NCBI GenBank assembly: GCA_022340545.1
Contig: JAJDNV010000037.1
Span: forward strand, 1-36,212
Direction: 5' to 3'
DNA: 36,212 nucleotides
Source: Acidobacteriota bacterium
GTDB taxonomy: Bacteria > Acidobacteriota > Vicinamibacteria > Fen-336
This document shows positions 10,022 to 23,556 of this stretch, one piece after another. The notes under the pieces were generated by a model. That model worked only from the letters and a program-made list of their open reading frames with translations, searched no databases and was not told the origin of the DNA. The translations under genes were made by a program, and so were the position numbers. Position 1 is the first letter of the stretch; each line of letters opens with the position of its first letter.

Positions 10022-11599
10022 ATGATCCCGGTCCTGACAGCGGACGAGATGCGACGGGCCGATCGCGTCACGATCGACGAGATCGGCCTTCCCGGCGCCG
10101 TGTTGATGGAGAACGCCGGAGCCGCGGTTGCCGCGTCGATCCGCGAGCGGTTCCCGGACGCGCGGCGCATCGTCGTGCTCTGCGGAAAGGGGAACAACGG
10201 CGGCGACGGCTTCGTCGTGGCGCGTCGCCTGAGGTCGTCGGGGGCCGAAGCGCTTCTCCTGGGGCGGAAGGGAGACGTCAAGGGGCACGCCCGGATCCAT
10301 CTCGACGCGTGCGAGCGCTCGGGGGGGGCCGTTCGAGAGGTGGTCGACCCCGCCGCGTGGGCCGCGGCCCTCGAGCGCGTGCGCGCCGCCGACCTGCTCG
10401 TCGACGCGCTCCTCGGGACCGGCCTGCGCTCCGCACCGACGGGCCTCGCCGCCGATGCGGTCGCCGAGCTCGGCCAACGCGCAAAAGCCGGGGTCCCGGT
10501 GGTCTCGGTCGACATCCCGTCTGGAGTCGGTGCCGACGGGGGGGCGCTCGATGCACCGGCCGTGCCGGCCACGTTGACCGTAACGTTCGCCGCCGCGAAG
10601 CGAGGGCACGTGCTGCCGCCGGCCTGCGAGTGCGCGGGCGATCTGGTGATCGCCGACATCGGGATCCCGTCCGAGACGCTCGCCGCGGTGAAGCCCTCGC
10701 TCTTCCTGCTGGAGGACGCAGACGCGGCCGCGGCCTTTCCCCCGAGACTGCCCGCTGCCCACAAGGGCGACCTCGGCCACCTGCTCGTCGTGGCCGGGTC
10801 CCTCGGCAAGACGGGCGCCGCGATCCTCGCCGCGGGGGGGGCGCTGCGGGCGGGGGCCGGCCTCGTGACCGTGGCCACCCCGGCCTCGTGTGTTTCGATC
10901 GTGGCCGGGGGGCGTGCGGAGATCATGACCGAGGCGCTGCCCGAGACGCCGAGTGGGGGCGTGTCGGGAGACGCGATCGACCGCCTCCTGGCTCTCGCCG
11001 GCGAGCGCGATGCGGTCGTGCTCGGCCCCGGCCTGGGGCAGGATCCCTCGACGCGTGCTCTCGTCCTGGAGTTCGTTCGGCGCTGCCCGGTGCCCCTCCT
11101 CATCGACGCGGACGGGCTGAACGCCCTGGCCGCGGTGTCCGGCGGCCCCTGGAGGGACGCGGTGCGAGAGCGGCCGGCGGCCACCCTTCTGACCCCCCAC
11201 CCCGGGGAGATGGCCCGCCTGGTCGGCCGGGGCGTCCCGGAGATCCAGCGTCAGCGTGTGGAGGAGGCGTTGCGGCTGGCCGAGGAGAGCGGCGCGGTCA
11301 TCGTCCTCAAGGGACAGCGCACCGTCGTCGGCGAGCCGGGAGGACGCGCTGCGGTGAGCCCGACCGGCAACCCGGGCATGGCGTCGGGGGGAACGGGCGA
11401 CGTGCTCTCCGGGGTCATCGGGGCGCTCCTCGCCCGCCACGATGGCTGGCTAGCGGCCACCGCCGGTGTGTACGTCCATGGGCGGGCCGGCGATCTCGCG
11501 GCGCAGGCGTGCGGCGAGGAGGGGCTCGCCGCGGGAGACCTCCAGGAGGCCCTGCCCCGGGCCATCGAGTCGGTGCGGCCGCCGGCGGGAGGAACGTGA
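10022..11599 (+). CDS. nnr: Bifunctional NAD(P)H-hydrate epimerase / ADP-dependent dehydratase
   Basis: N-term YjeF_N: VLMENAGAAVAASI, VLCGKGNNGGDGFVVARRL; C-term carbohydrate-kinase-like: AHKGDLGHLLVVAGSLGKTGAAILA, LLTPHPGEMARL, NPGMASGGTGDVLSGVIGALLA. Confidence 0.95.
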   Translation: MIPVLTADEMRRADRVTIDEIGLPGAVLMENAGAAVAASIRERFPDARRIVVLCGKGNNGGDGFVVARRLRSSGAEALLLGRKGDVKGHARIHLDACERSGGAVREVVDPAAWAAALERVRAADLLVDALLGTGLRSAPTGLAADAVAELGQRAKAGVPVVSVDIPSGVGADGGALDAPAVPATLTVTFAAAKRGHVLPPACECAGDLVIADIGIPSETLAAVKPSLFLLEDADAAAAFPPRLPAAHKGDLGHLLVVAGSLGKTGAAILAAGGALRAGAGLVTVATPASCVSIVAGGRAEIMTEALPETPSGGVSGDAIDRLLALAGERDAVVLGPGLGQDPSTRALVLEFVRRCPVPLLIDADGLNALAAVSGGPWRDAVRERPAATLLTPHPGEMARLVGRGVPEIQRQRVEEALRLAEESGAVIVLKGQRTVVGEPGGRAAVSPTGNPGMASGGTGDVLSGVIGALLARHDGWLAATAGVYVHGRAGDLAAQACGEEGLAAGDLQEALPRAIESVRPPAGGT

Positions 11600-12021
11600 T
11601 CCCGGAGCTGACCACGCGCAGCGAGGACGAGACCATGGCCCTCGCCGAGCAGCTCGGCACGCAGTTCCACGGCGGGGAGGTCGTGCTCCTCTCCGGCGAG
11701 CTCGGGGCCGGGAAGACGGCCTTCGTGCGCGGCCTGGCCCGAGGGGTCGGGGCCGACCCGGGCGAGGTGACGAGCCCGACGTTCGTGCTTCTCACGTCCT
11801 ATGCCGGACGGCTCACCCTTCACCACGCCGACCTTTATCGTCTGGCCGGCGACGGCGACGAGATCGAGCTCGGCCTGGACGAGCTTCCGGGGCCGCAGGG
11901 TGTGCTGGCGGTCGAGTGGGCGGACCGGCTGCAATGGCCGTGCTGGCCACGCGCGCTCCGAGTGCACCTCGATCACGCGGGGGATGACCTCCGCCGCCTG
12001 CGCATCGAGGAGGCGGCGTGA
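11596..12021 (+). CDS. tsaE: tRNA threonylcarbamoyladenosine biosynthesis ATPase TsaE
   Basis: GTG start overlapping the nnr stop (GTGA); Walker A GELGAGKTAFVRGLARGVG, VTSPTFVLLTSYAGRLTLHHADLYRL. Confidence 0.93.
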   Translation: MIPELTTRSEDETMALAEQLGTQFHGGEVVLLSGELGAGKTAFVRGLARGVGADPGEVTSPTFVLLTSYAGRLTLHHADLYRLAGDGDEIELGLDELPGPQGVLAVEWADRLQWPCWPRALRVHLDHAGDDLRRLRIEEAA

Positions 12022-13463
12022 TGAGGCGTGTCTCGGGGATCATCGCGTTGGCCGTCGCCCTCGGCGCCGGTTGTGGCGGTGGGCCGCGGCCCGAGGCGGA
12101 CGAAAGGGATGCACCAACGCGGCCGCTGAGGGCGGGGAGCGGGCTCAACGTCCTCCTCATCACGATCGACACCCTGCGTGCCGACCACATGAGCCTGTAC
12201 GGTTATCCTCGCGAAACGACGCCGCACATCGACGCCTTCGCGCAGTCGGGGATCACGTTCGACCAGGCCTACACCTACTGGCCCAAGACGCGGGGCAGCT
12301 TTGTCGCGATGATGACGGGTCGGCTGGCCGCGCAGAGCGGGTACGGAAAGACCCACCCGCTGCTGCTCGACTTCAACCCCACGCTCGCGGGCATCCTGCG
12401 GGAGGCGGGCTACGAGACCGTCGCCGTCGTCGACAACCCCAACGTCGCCGCCTCGCTGGGGTACGCGAAGGGTTTCGACCGCTATCGGGAGACATGGGAA
12501 GAAAAGGCGCTTGTCTCCGAGATGGACCGGGCCCGCGCGATCACGTCGGACGGCGTTCAGTTCCTCCGGGAGGCGAGCCCCGAGAGACCGTTCCTTCTCT
12601 GGCTCCACTACGTCAACCCTCACGCGCCCTACACGCCCCCACCCCCCTTCGACGGCGCCTTCCTCGACGAGGAGGCCCAGCGGGGTCCCGCGCTGGAGCC
12701 GGTCGATGGCGTCAACGGCGGGGTGGCGCGGGTGTGGGAGGTGCCGGGTCGGGGCCTTGGCTACTACGTCGCACAGTACGACGGCGAGATCGCCGTCACC
12801 GACGCAGAGGTGGGCCAGGTCCTCGAGAGCCTGCGGAGCTCCGAGGTGGGGGAGCGGACGATCGTGATCCTCACGTCGGATCACGGCGAGAGCCTCGGCG
12901 AGCACAATTATTACTTCGATCACGGCCAGAACCTGTACGATCCCAGCATGCGGATCCCGCTGGTCATGGTTGGCCCCGGGCTGAGCGGGGGAGAGCGGAG
13001 CGACACGCTGGCCACGACCCTCGACCTCGTCCCGACCGTCCTCGACGCAGTCAAGGTGTCCTTCCCGCCCGGTCTCACGGGTCGGAGCCTTCTCGGGGTG
13101 GGAAGGGGAGGGGCCGGCCCGGATCGACCGCGCCTCTTTGGGCAGAACGACCGCAACCTGCTCGGGTCGTGGGATGATCGCTTCAAGATCGTGGCCACCC
13201 CGAGAGAGGAGGGGACGGACTACGCCCTCTTCGATCGCGAGAAGGATCCCGGGGAGACGCACGATGTCGGACCGCGGATGCCGGGCGCGCTCCGAGAGCA
13301 GCGGGAGGAGCTCGAGGCTTTCCGCCAGACGATTGACTCGCAGCGCGCGAAGACGCGCCGGCTGCTGGAAGGCCGCTCCGGGGAAGAGAGGCTCAGCCCG
13401 GAGGCGTGTGAGAAGTTGAAGGCGATGGGGTATATCCAGCAGGCCTGCCCGCAGCATCAATGA
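12018..13463 (+). CDS. Sulfatase-like / alkaline phosphatase superfamily lipoprotein
   Basis: Lipobox LGAGC; LNVLLITIDTLRADHMSLYGYPRETTPHIDAFAQSGITFDQAY; VILTSDHGESLGEHNYYFDHGQNLYDPSMRIPLV. Confidence 0.9.
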   Translation: MMRRVSGIIALAVALGAGCGGGPRPEADERDAPTRPLRAGSGLNVLLITIDTLRADHMSLYGYPRETTPHIDAFAQSGITFDQAYTYWPKTRGSFVAMMTGRLAAQSGYGKTHPLLLDFNPTLAGILREAGYETVAVVDNPNVAASLGYAKGFDRYRETWEEKALVSEMDRARAITSDGVQFLREASPERPFLLWLHYVNPHAPYTPPPPFDGAFLDEEAQRGPALEPVDGVNGGVARVWEVPGRGLGYYVAQYDGEIAVTDAEVGQVLESLRSSEVGERTIVILTSDHGESLGEHNYYFDHGQNLYDPSMRIPLVMVGPGLSGGERSDTLATTLDLVPTVLDAVKVSFPPGLTGRSLLGVGRGGAGPDRPRLFGQNDRNLLGSWDDRFKIVATPREEGTDYALFDREKDPGETHDVGPRMPGALREQREELEAFRQTIDSQRAKTRRLLEGRSGEERLSPEACEKLKAMGYIQQACPQHQ

Positions 13464-13494
13464 CCCCGGGGCGGGCGGCGGAGGAGGACGACAG

Positions 13495-14745
13495 GTGAGC
13501 GGTGCCGGGCAGGCCTTCGACATCTCTCGTGTTCTCGTCAGCGAAGAGGTCCGCCAGATCCGCCGCGAGGGCTGGACGGGCGTGCTGGCCCTGGCCCAGG
13601 GCGACATCGCGAAGGGTCTCTATTTCATGGACGGGGAGATCGTCTTCGCGGCGTCGACCGTTGAGGAGGATCGCCTCGGCGCCAACCTCTACCGGATCGG
13701 ACGGATCACGGAACCCCAGTTCCGGGCGGCGATGACCGCGGCGCAGACGCCGGGCCGACGCCTCGGGCAGGCCCTCATCGATGCCGGGGTCCTGAAGCGC
13801 GAAGAGCTGGCGGCAGCGGTGGAAGGACAGGCGGAGCGGATCGCCCTCTCGGTCCTCCGCTGGACGAGCGGGCGGCTGCAGCGGCGGGCGATGGAGCGGC
13901 CCCTCCCCGCCGACCTGATCCTCGAGCTCAAGACGGGTCGCCTGCTGCTCCTGGGGGCGCGGCTCTTCCCGAACCCGAGGCGCCTCGAGGTTGCGCTCGG
14001 GGGGCCGGGGACGCGGCTGCGCCGCGTGGCCATCCGCCCGTTCGCCTACGACCAGCTGCCCACCTCGTCTCCGGAGCGTGCGGTGCTGGCCCTCTCGGCT
14101 CGCGAGACCACCCTCGGGGACGCGCTCAGTCTGCCCCATCCCCGGGATCAGCTGCTGCGGGCGGTTTACGGGCTCGTGGCCAGTGGCATGGTCGAGACAC
14201 ACGAGGCGGCGCCCGCGGCGCCGGAAGCGCCCGAGGAGATCGAGGTCGAGATCGAGGTCGAGCCCGCGGCTGAGCCCGCGCTCGAGCCCGGGTCCGCACT
14301 CGGGGAGGTCGGGCCGGCGTTCGAGGCTGGACCCGCTGACGACGAGGTCGGGTCTGAGCCCGACGCGCCGCCGAGCCCCGACACCGGCGAGCAGCGGGCG
14401 CGCTCGCTGCTCGAACGGGGGCAGCGGCAGGCGGCGGTGGAGCTGCTGACGACCCTCGTCGAGATGTACCCCGACGCGCACGGCTGCCGGAGGCTGCTCG
14501 CGATGACGCTGGCGCAGGCGGGGTCGTTCCAGAAGGACGTCGAAAGCCACTGCCTCGCCGCCCTCGAGATGGACTCCAAGGACACGGAGCTCAGACACCG
14601 CCTGGCGACCTACTACCGCCGTGCCGGGATGACCGCGCGAGCGATGCTACAGCTACGCAAGATCCTCTCCGACGATCCCGGTCACGCCGGGGCCTGGCGG
14701 GACCTCGGCGAGCTCGAGGCCGCGGAGGGGAAGCGGGGCCGGTAG
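13495..14745 (+). CDS. PATAN/DUF4388-type protein with acidic linker and TPR-like C-terminus
   Basis: N-term REGWTGVLALAQGDIAKGLYFMDGEIVFAASTVEEDRLGANLYRIGRIT; C-term helical repeats RSLLERGQRQAAVELLTTLVEMYPDAHGCRRLLAMTLAQAG. Confidence 0.75.
   Translation: MSGAGQAFDISRVLVSEEVRQIRREGWTGVLALAQGDIAKGLYFMDGEIVFAASTVEEDRLGANLYRIGRITEPQFRAAMTAAQTPGRRLGQALIDAGVLKREELAAAVEGQAERIALSVLRWTSGRLQRRAMERPLPADLILELKTGRLLLLGARLFPNPRRLEVALGGPGTRLRRVAIRPFAYDQLPTSSPERAVLALSARETTLGDALSLPHPRDQLLRAVYGLVASGMVETHEAAPAAPEAPEEIEVEIEVEPAAEPALEPGSALGEVGPAFEAGPADDEVGSEPDAPPSPDTGEQRARSLLERGQRQAAVELLTTLVEMYPDAHGCRRLLAMTLAQAGSFQKDVESHCLAALEMDSKDTELRHRLATYYRRAGMTARAMLQLRKILSDDPGHAGAWRDLGELEAAEGKRGR
14236..14259 (+). repeat. 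In-gene tandem repeat (2 x 12 bp, GAGATCGAGGTC)
   Basis: GAGATCGAGGTC at 14236-14247 and 14248-14259, encoding EIEVEIEV in the acidic linker. Confidence 0.85.
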
Positions 14746-14915
14746 CGCGACGTCACCGAAGTCATGTCTGTAGGAAGGGCGTGGGGGCGCGCAGGCGGCC
14801 GGGGCCCCCGTCGAGGACGCAGCTGTCCTTCGAAGCTGACGCGCCCGCAGCCGGGGTGGCCGCCGAGCGCCCAGAGCTCCGGAGAATGCACATGACTTCG
14901 GTGACGGGACAGTAG
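14742..14915 (+). repeat. GTAG-bounded palindromic element, copy 2 (short form)
   Basis: GTAG...GTAG direct repeats; perfect 16-bp inverted arms GTCACCGAAGTCATGT / ACATGACTTCGGTGAC; core GCGCGCAGGCGGCCGGGGCCCCCGTCGAGGACGCAGCTGTCCTTCGAAGCTG. Confidence 0.92.
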
Positions 14916-14926
14916 GAGCGCCGGGG

Positions 14927-16525
14927 CTACTTGAGGCCCTGGCAGCGGGCGCAGACGTCGAGGAGACGGCCTTCGAGCATGTCCTGCTTGCGCCGGCGGC
15001 CCACCTCACCCTTCCACACGTCCTCGATCGAGCTCGCGAAGACGTTGGCGGTCTTGGTACGCCCCTCGTAGTCGGTGCAGCAGCTCACCACGTCGCCGTT
15101 CCACTGGATGACGAACTGGTCGTAGGGGGCGGGGCAATAGGTGTCCTCGACGCTGGCCCCGGCGTCGGGCGAGGGCAACACGGAGAGAGGAACCTCGGCT
15201 CGCTGCCCATCCCCGCCGATTACGTTGCCCCAGCTGTGGCAGCGCTTCCAGATCAGGTGCACGCCATCGAGCAGCGTGTAGCGACTGCCGTTCTCGTCCT
15301 GATCCAGGAAGCGCGCGCTCCGGATCCGATCCCAGTCGTGGAAGCGGGGAACGAGGTGGTGACGTTCCTCCAGCTCGCGGGCGAACGTGATCCAGTCCTC
15401 GAGGAAGGCCAGGGCCTGCTCCTCCTCGCTGACGATGCGCTGGTCGTCCACGTGCTTCGTGTTCATGATGTCGATCTCGAGGATGGTGCGCGCACCCAGG
15501 GCGACCTTCCGCTCGACCGCCAGCCGCACCTTGTCCCGGTACTCGTCGAAGAGGAGACGGGGAGCCTTGCGTGTCATGAACGACGCGGGGTCCGGGGTCT
15601 GATACGACAGGATCAGGTTGGTCAGGCCGGCGCGATAGAGGCCGTCGATCCTCTCGCGGGTGATGTGGCCGCAGTTGGTGTTGAGCTCGATTGCGACGCC
15701 CCGGGTCTCCGCGTGCTCCACGATCTCCGCAAGGTGGGGGTGGAGCATCGGCTCACCCATCTGATGGAGCTTCACCGGAAAGAGCGGCCCGAGCCACGAT
15801 TGCTTCTCCGCGACCTCGTCGAGGAGACGGAAGACCTTCTCCCTCTTCATAAAACCGCGCCGCCGATCCATGATCTCGTCCGGGCACCATGTGCACTTGA
15901 AGTTGCAGGCGTTGGTGATCTCGACGAAGAGGTAGTCGATCGGGTAGAAGCGGCCCGGCAGCTTCTTCAGGTCCGGGAGCGGGGCCACCGCGGGGAACGA
16001 GGCGAGATCGGCCGGGGGCTCGCGGCCGACCACGACGCGTGAGACGAGCATCCGGCTGCGGAACTCGAGGCGGAAGGAGGCCCCGTGGTGCTGCGTGCGG
16101 GTGGGGTCGAAATCGGGGAGGGTGAACACCGCGCGGCGGAAGTGTTCCGATCCCGCCCCGTCCGGCGCCCACCGCTGCTCCGCCGGCGCGTAGAGGCCGT
16201 CGACCGGAGCGTCCCGAGTCGTCGATGCGTACTGCAGCCGGAACTCACCGTATCGGCTGCCGTAGTACTCGACCTCGACCCACAGACTCGAGGTCGCTCG
16301 GTGGCGGAAGCGCTCGGGGAGGGTGAAGTAGAGGTAGTACGAGGTGTCGTCGGGGGCGAGGCATGGCCGGTTGTCCCGGTGGACGATCCGCCAGACGCCG
16401 TCTCCACCGGAAGGGACTCTCAGCTCACCGCGGGGCCCGTCGTGGCCGACCTCGGTCTCGACGCGCTCGGGGCCGCGGAGGAGGCGGGCGAGGCCCCCAC
16501 CCAGGCGGAACAGGATCGCGTTCAA
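14927..16525 (-). CDS. Radical SAM/SPASM protein with N-terminal beta-sandwich (CBM-like) domain
   Basis: CNFKCTWCPDEI (CxxxCxxC), C-term SPASM cysteines CPAPYDQFVIQWNGDVVSCCTDYEG...CARCQG. Start taken as TTG at 16525 overlapping the upstream stop (TTGA). Confidence 0.88.
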   Translation of the reverse strand: MNAILFRLGGGLARLLRGPERVETEVGHDGPRGELRVPSGGDGVWRIVHRDNRPCLAPDDTSYYLYFTLPERFRHRATSSLWVEVEYYGSRYGEFRLQYASTTRDAPVDGLYAPAEQRWAPDGAGSEHFRRAVFTLPDFDPTRTQHHGASFRLEFRSRMLVSRVVVGREPPADLASFPAVAPLPDLKKLPGRFYPIDYLFVEITNACNFKCTWCPDEIMDRRRGFMKREKVFRLLDEVAEKQSWLGPLFPVKLHQMGEPMLHPHLAEIVEHAETRGVAIELNTNCGHITRERIDGLYRAGLTNLILSYQTPDPASFMTRKAPRLLFDEYRDKVRLAVERKVALGARTILEIDIMNTKHVDDQRIVSEEEQALAFLEDWITFARELEERHHLVPRFHDWDRIRSARFLDQDENGSRYTLLDGVHLIWKRCHSWGNVIGGDGQRAEVPLSVLPSPDAGASVEDTYCPAPYDQFVIQWNGDVVSCCTDYEGRTKTANVFASSIEDVWKGEVGRRRKQDMLEGRLLDVCARCQGLK

Positions 16526-17491
16526 GGGTCCTTGCTCGCAGGCGGGCTCAGCTTGAGCGTCGAGGCAATGAGGTCGGGCCAGATGTCGATACGCCAGAAG
16601 ACGTCTTCCCGACCCTCGAAGGCCAGCGAGACCCCCCGATGCCCCTCGGCAAGGTAGAAGCGCTTGATGTAGCTCGCGGCGATCGAGGTCTCGGTGCGCA
16701 TGACGTCGACGTATCCCTCCCTCCACTCCTCGTGACTCACGACAAGGAGGTTCTCCCCGAGCCGAGCCCTCGTCGCTTCATAGAAGGCCTCGATCCCTCG
16801 TGCTTCTTCGGGCATCTGCTCGACGGTCATCGTCAACGAGGCGTGCACCGTCTGGTCGCGCTGGACGGCCAGGGCCGGGCTGGTGAACTGGACGAGGAGC
16901 GTGCCGCTACCCGAGAACTGCCGGCTCTCGCGCCAGGAGGGGGGCACGCCGAGCGAGACGCCGAAGCGCTCCCAGTGCTCGACCGGGTAGAGCTCCGGGC
17001 GCTCCAGGGTGAAGCTCGCCCACATCTCGTCGAGGGCCGCCCGGTGCTCCTCGAAGGCCTCGGGCTCTCCCTGGGCGTAGAGTCCCCAGAAACGCTCGCC
17101 CCTGGCCACCAGGAGGAGCCGGTGACGGGTTCGTCCGTCGGGCGAGGAGTAGCTCCAGCTCCGCCCCCTGGCCCCGTATCGTTCCTCCTCCCGCGAGGCG
17201 GCGACCTCGTTGCCGGCGAGGTACGCCTGGGCATACTCGTCGACGGAGGTGGTGAGCGGCCCGGCGAGGAGGGTGACGGAGACCGCCGCCTTGTTCTCGG
17301 GAGCGGCCGGCGGGGCGAGGAAGTACCGGTACCAGATCCCTTCCTGCTCCGCCTCGTCTGTCCTCCAGCCGGAGGGATAGCGGAGGGACACCTCCTGCTT
17401 CCCGTTGAAGTAGGTCGCGAAGGTCTCCCGTTCGCCGCGACGGCAGCCCGTGGCGAAGAGAACGATGGCGAGGACGGCGAGGAAGGATCGG

Positions 17492-17499
<8 letters not shown>
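16522..17499 (-). CDS. Conserved hypothetical lipoprotein (PsbP/DcrB-like repeats suspected)
   Basis: Signal peptide and lipobox LFATGC; 325 aa; TTG start; two apparent related halves ([13 protein letters not shown] / [13 protein letters not shown]). Confidence 0.7.
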
Positions 17500-18955
<1,456 letters not shown>

Positions 18956-19025
18956 TCGTTGCCCCTCCTTCGCTGGCCCCGACCGGCGGCCGGGATCCCC
19001 GGCGCGACGCGAACCCGCCCCTCGA

Positions 19026-22187
<3,162 letters not shown>

Positions 22188-22282
22188 GTCCGCGCGAGGC
22201 TCTCCGGGGGGTGCGAGGCTAACCCTCTCCCCGCTGCGTCCGCCGGAAGACGCGGAGGTATGCTCGGTCCCCTTATGGGCTC

Positions 22283-22312
22283 AGCATACCAACCCCCGTC
22301 AGGGCTTGGCAA
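22283..22312 (-). promoter_or_regulatory. Candidate secA promoter
   Basis: On the minus strand TTGCCA (22312-22307) - N18 - TATGCT (22288-22283); the -10 lies in one arm of the inverted repeat GGTATGCT (22257-22264) / AGCATACC (22283-22290). Confidence 0.45.
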
Positions 22313-22396
22313 TGGAGTGCGGAGCCGGAGGGGGGCTGCTCACCAGCAGGCCCCGCAGTAGCCCGCACGGCGTCCTGGAGACTGTTCAGCAGCCTG

Positions 22397-22568
22397 CTAG
22401 CGTGCTGTCACCGAGTCGTTGTGTTCTCTGGAGTGTTCGGCGCTCGGCGGCCACCCCGTCTGCGGGCGCAGCAGCTTCGAAGTGCAGCTGCGTCCTCGTC
22501 GGGGGCCCCGGCCGCCTGCGCGCCACCACGCCCGCCCGGCCAACACGACCTCGGCGACGTACTGCTAG
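22397..22568 (-). repeat. CTAG-bounded palindromic element, copy 3 (short form, inverted orientation)
   Basis: CTAGCGTGCTGTCACCGAG...CTCGGCGACGTACTGCTAG; contains CTTCGAAGTGCAGCTGCGTCCTCGTCGGGGGCCCCGGCCGCCTGCGCGCC, the reverse complement of the core in copies 1 and 2. Confidence 0.92.
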
Positions 22569-23461
22569 CGGAAGGACCTGTACTCGTCCAGGATGAACGT
22601 GATGGGGTTGCGGAGCTGGTCGTCCACCCACACCTCGTAGTGGAGGTGGGGCGCCGTCGAGCGCCCGGTGTTGCCCACGAAGCCGATGACGTCGCCGCGG
22701 CGCACCCGCTGGCCCGGGCGGGCGTTGAAGCCGTCGAGGTGGGCGAAACGGGTGACGATTCCGTAGCCGTGATCCACGACGAGGGCGTTGCCGTAGGCGC
22801 CGCGCTTGCCGCGGAAGGTGACCACCCCGTCGGCCGGGGCCACGACACGGGTCCCTCGTGGGGTCGAGATGTCGATGCCCGGGTGGAAGTCCGGCATGCC
22901 CGTGAAGGGGTCCTTGCGGTTCCCGAAGGACGCCGAGAGGTATCCCCGGACGGGCCAGATCGACGGCGTCGAAGCGAGCAGGACCTGCTGGTCCTTGAAA
23001 AAGGCCTGGAGCCGGCTCGACTTCTCGGTGAGGGCACTGACGGTCTGATCCATGTCCTGGAGCGAGGCGCCGATGTCCAGCGAGGGAGCGGCCGTCTCGA
23101 GGCGCGTCGTCCCGCCCACGCCGCCGATGCCCGCCTCCGGCAGGCTCTCCTCGACGCCGGCCATCAGACCCAGCTTGGTCACCATGTTCTGGAGGGTCAG
23201 GACCCGGGCTTGGAGACGGCCCGCGTTGTCCTCGTAGGCCCGGGCCTTGGCCGCGAGGGCCAGGTTCTCGCCCCGAAGTCGCTGCAATTCAGCAACTTCG
23301 ACGTTGATCCAGGTGTAGTGGATGACGATGGCCACCAGGGCCACGGCCAGGAAGCCGAGGGCCCCCAGGACCCACTTGGTCAGACGAACCGAGACCTGGA
23401 ATTTCCGAAACCGCGCCTTGGCGTGCGGGACGACGATCAGTGTGTAGAACTCGTTGGCCAT
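22565..23461 (-). CDS. M23 family metallopeptidase (LytM domain, membrane-anchored)
   Basis: N-terminal TM and coiled coil; GYLSASFGNRKDPFTGMPDFHPGIDISTPRGTRVVAPADGVV, HLHYEVWVDDQLRNP. Confidence 0.93.
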   Translation of the reverse strand: MANEFYTLIVVPHAKARFRKFQVSVRLTKWVLGALGFLAVALVAIVIHYTWINVEVAELQRLRGENLALAAKARAYEDNAGRLQARVLTLQNMVTKLGLMAGVEESLPEAGIGGVGGTTRLETAAPSLDIGASLQDMDQTVSALTEKSSRLQAFFKDQQVLLASTPSIWPVRGYLSASFGNRKDPFTGMPDFHPGIDISTPRGTRVVAPADGVVTFRGKRGAYGNALVVDHGYGIVTRFAHLDGFNARPGQRVRRGDVIGFVGNTGRSTAPHLHYEVWVDDQLRNPITFILDEYRSFR

Positions 23462-23517
23462 CAATCGCTCCGAGCCAAACGAACAAACCCCCACTCCGGC
23501 TCAAAAGAAGCCGACGG

Positions 23518-23547
23518 AGGCTAGCACGCCCGTCAGGCAAGGGTCAA
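23518..23547 (-). promoter_or_regulatory. Candidate promoter of the M23 peptidase gene
   Basis: Minus strand TTGACC (23547-23542) - N18 - TAGCCT (23523-23518), preceded by TGC (extended -10-like TGCTAGCCT). Confidence 0.45.
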
Positions 23548-23556
23548 GGAAGGGCC

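Noticed and set aside
9514-11595. Long N-terminal extension of the tsaE frame
   Set aside because: Out-of-frame reading through uppP and nnr; TsaE homology starts only at the GTG at 11596
23521-23524. CTAG upstream of the M23 gene as another element remnant
   Set aside because: Only the tetramer is present, no inverted arms or core; it fits the candidate extended -10 TGCTAGCCT instead
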